Assembly: GCA_905116865.2 (NCBI GenBank)
Contig: CAJHNH020006957.1
Coordinates: 242,001-306,000 of the forward strand
Reading direction: 5' to 3'
DNA length: 64,000 nucleotides
From: Candidula unifasciata
Taxonomy: Eukaryota; Mollusca; Gastropoda; Stylommatophora; Geomitridae
Position numbers and translations under genes: made by a program. This document shows positions 63,536 to 64,000 of the stretch, in pieces. How positions within the stretch are numbered: position 1 is the first letter of the stretch; every line of letters begins with the position of its first letter. The notes beneath the pieces were generated by a model that was not told where the DNA came from, made no database searches, and saw only the letters and a program-made list of their open reading frames with translations.

Positions 63536-63649
63536 ACGTTTCGACCGGCAAACCGTGAGAGGTAGGCCACAGTGGTTGTGGTCTTTGTTTCATCCCCCCT
63601 CCCCCAACCGTCTCCCGCCCTTTTTCAAGCCTTCTTTTCGCTTGTGGCG

Positions 63650-63990
63650 TCCGTGGACCGAATTAAAAAGGGAAAAGAATATACTCACTGCCCCACACAA
63701 ACATGTCGTAAAGAGAGACAAATTAGGGGCGTTCCTTTGAAATTGGAGTGGTATAAAAAAAAAAAAACCCAGTCTGTATATATATATTTAAAAAAAAAGC
63801 CAGATAAGTAACGCAGATGTGCACACCTAACTCAAGTTCTGAATTAATCATGTAACATATGGTGTATTGATCGGCACTTATAAAACAAAAGTTTATTTAA
63901 CTCAAGTTCTGGAACGAGACTAAAGTTCAGAAGTGGACGAATAACCAGAACTTTCCGCCGGCGTTTTACAGCCGGTAAACGCTAAGAAAA
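63650..63990 (+). mobile_element. Family A element in pieces, with a family J-like terminus inside
   Basis: 63,670-63,750 (AAAAGAATATACTCACTGCC, ACATGTCGTAAAGAGAGACA) is the A middle; 63,898-63,985 (AACTCAAGTTCTGGAACGAG through CCAGAACTTTCCGCCGG to GGTAAACGC) is the 3' end. Between them, GGTGTATTGATCGGCACTTA at about 63,859 is a family J end. AACTCAAGTTCTG occurs on both sides (63,829 and 63,899), consistent with a duplication at the insertion. Confidence 0.75.
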
Positions 63991-64000
63991 AATAAAAAAA

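Overview
The window is animal (metazoan) nuclear DNA: GT-AG introns, one long multi-exon gene, many degraded non-LTR retrotransposons and a dense crowd of SINE-like and MITE-like repeats. Non-LTR fragments with (GAA)n tails beside tRNA-headed SINEs suggest a mollusc, perhaps a gastropod. That placement is inference; nothing in the sequence fixes the species.

The main gene is a formin of the FHDC1 (inverted formin 1) type on the minus strand. It runs from about 62.35 kb (5' leader) down to a stop codon at 23,984. I could place eleven coding exons with matching splice phases. They give a protein of about 1,919 residues: a short proline-rich FH1 segment right at the N-terminus, a complete FH2 actin-assembly domain over nine more exons, and a disordered Ser/Thr-rich C-terminal half from one 4.4 kb last exon. 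Intron 1 is about 20 kb. A second minus-strand gene starts at 3,182 and leaves the window on the left: one coding exon carries the start codon and the first half of a PH domain most like Tec-family kinases.

The rest is repeats. 0-23 kb: a Merlin-type DNA transposon remnant whose inverted repeats carry telomere-like DNA (4.5-5.5 kb), a hAT transposase remnant (7.3-7.65 kb), a LINE nested inside another LINE with a clear 12-bp target-site duplication (10.3-12.65 kb), a mariner remnant (15 kb) and SINEs. 23-62 kb: FHDC1 exons, with introns filled by the same families. 41.6-61.7 kb (intron 1): RNase H-type LINE ends, (GAA)n arrays, a 15-bp satellite, a G-tract minisatellite and an AGT/AGC microsatellite. 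62-64 kb: 5' leader, SINEs and a 30-bp minisatellite.

For cross-reference I name the dispersed families by letter. A: about 285 bp, (GAA)n tail, no tRNA head seen. B: about 200 bp with a strongly conserved core. C: shared body with different tRNA-like heads. D, E, F, G, I: tRNA-headed. H and J: inverted-repeat MITEs. I made these names here; database identity is unknown. No CRISPR, rRNA or genuine tRNA gene was seen.
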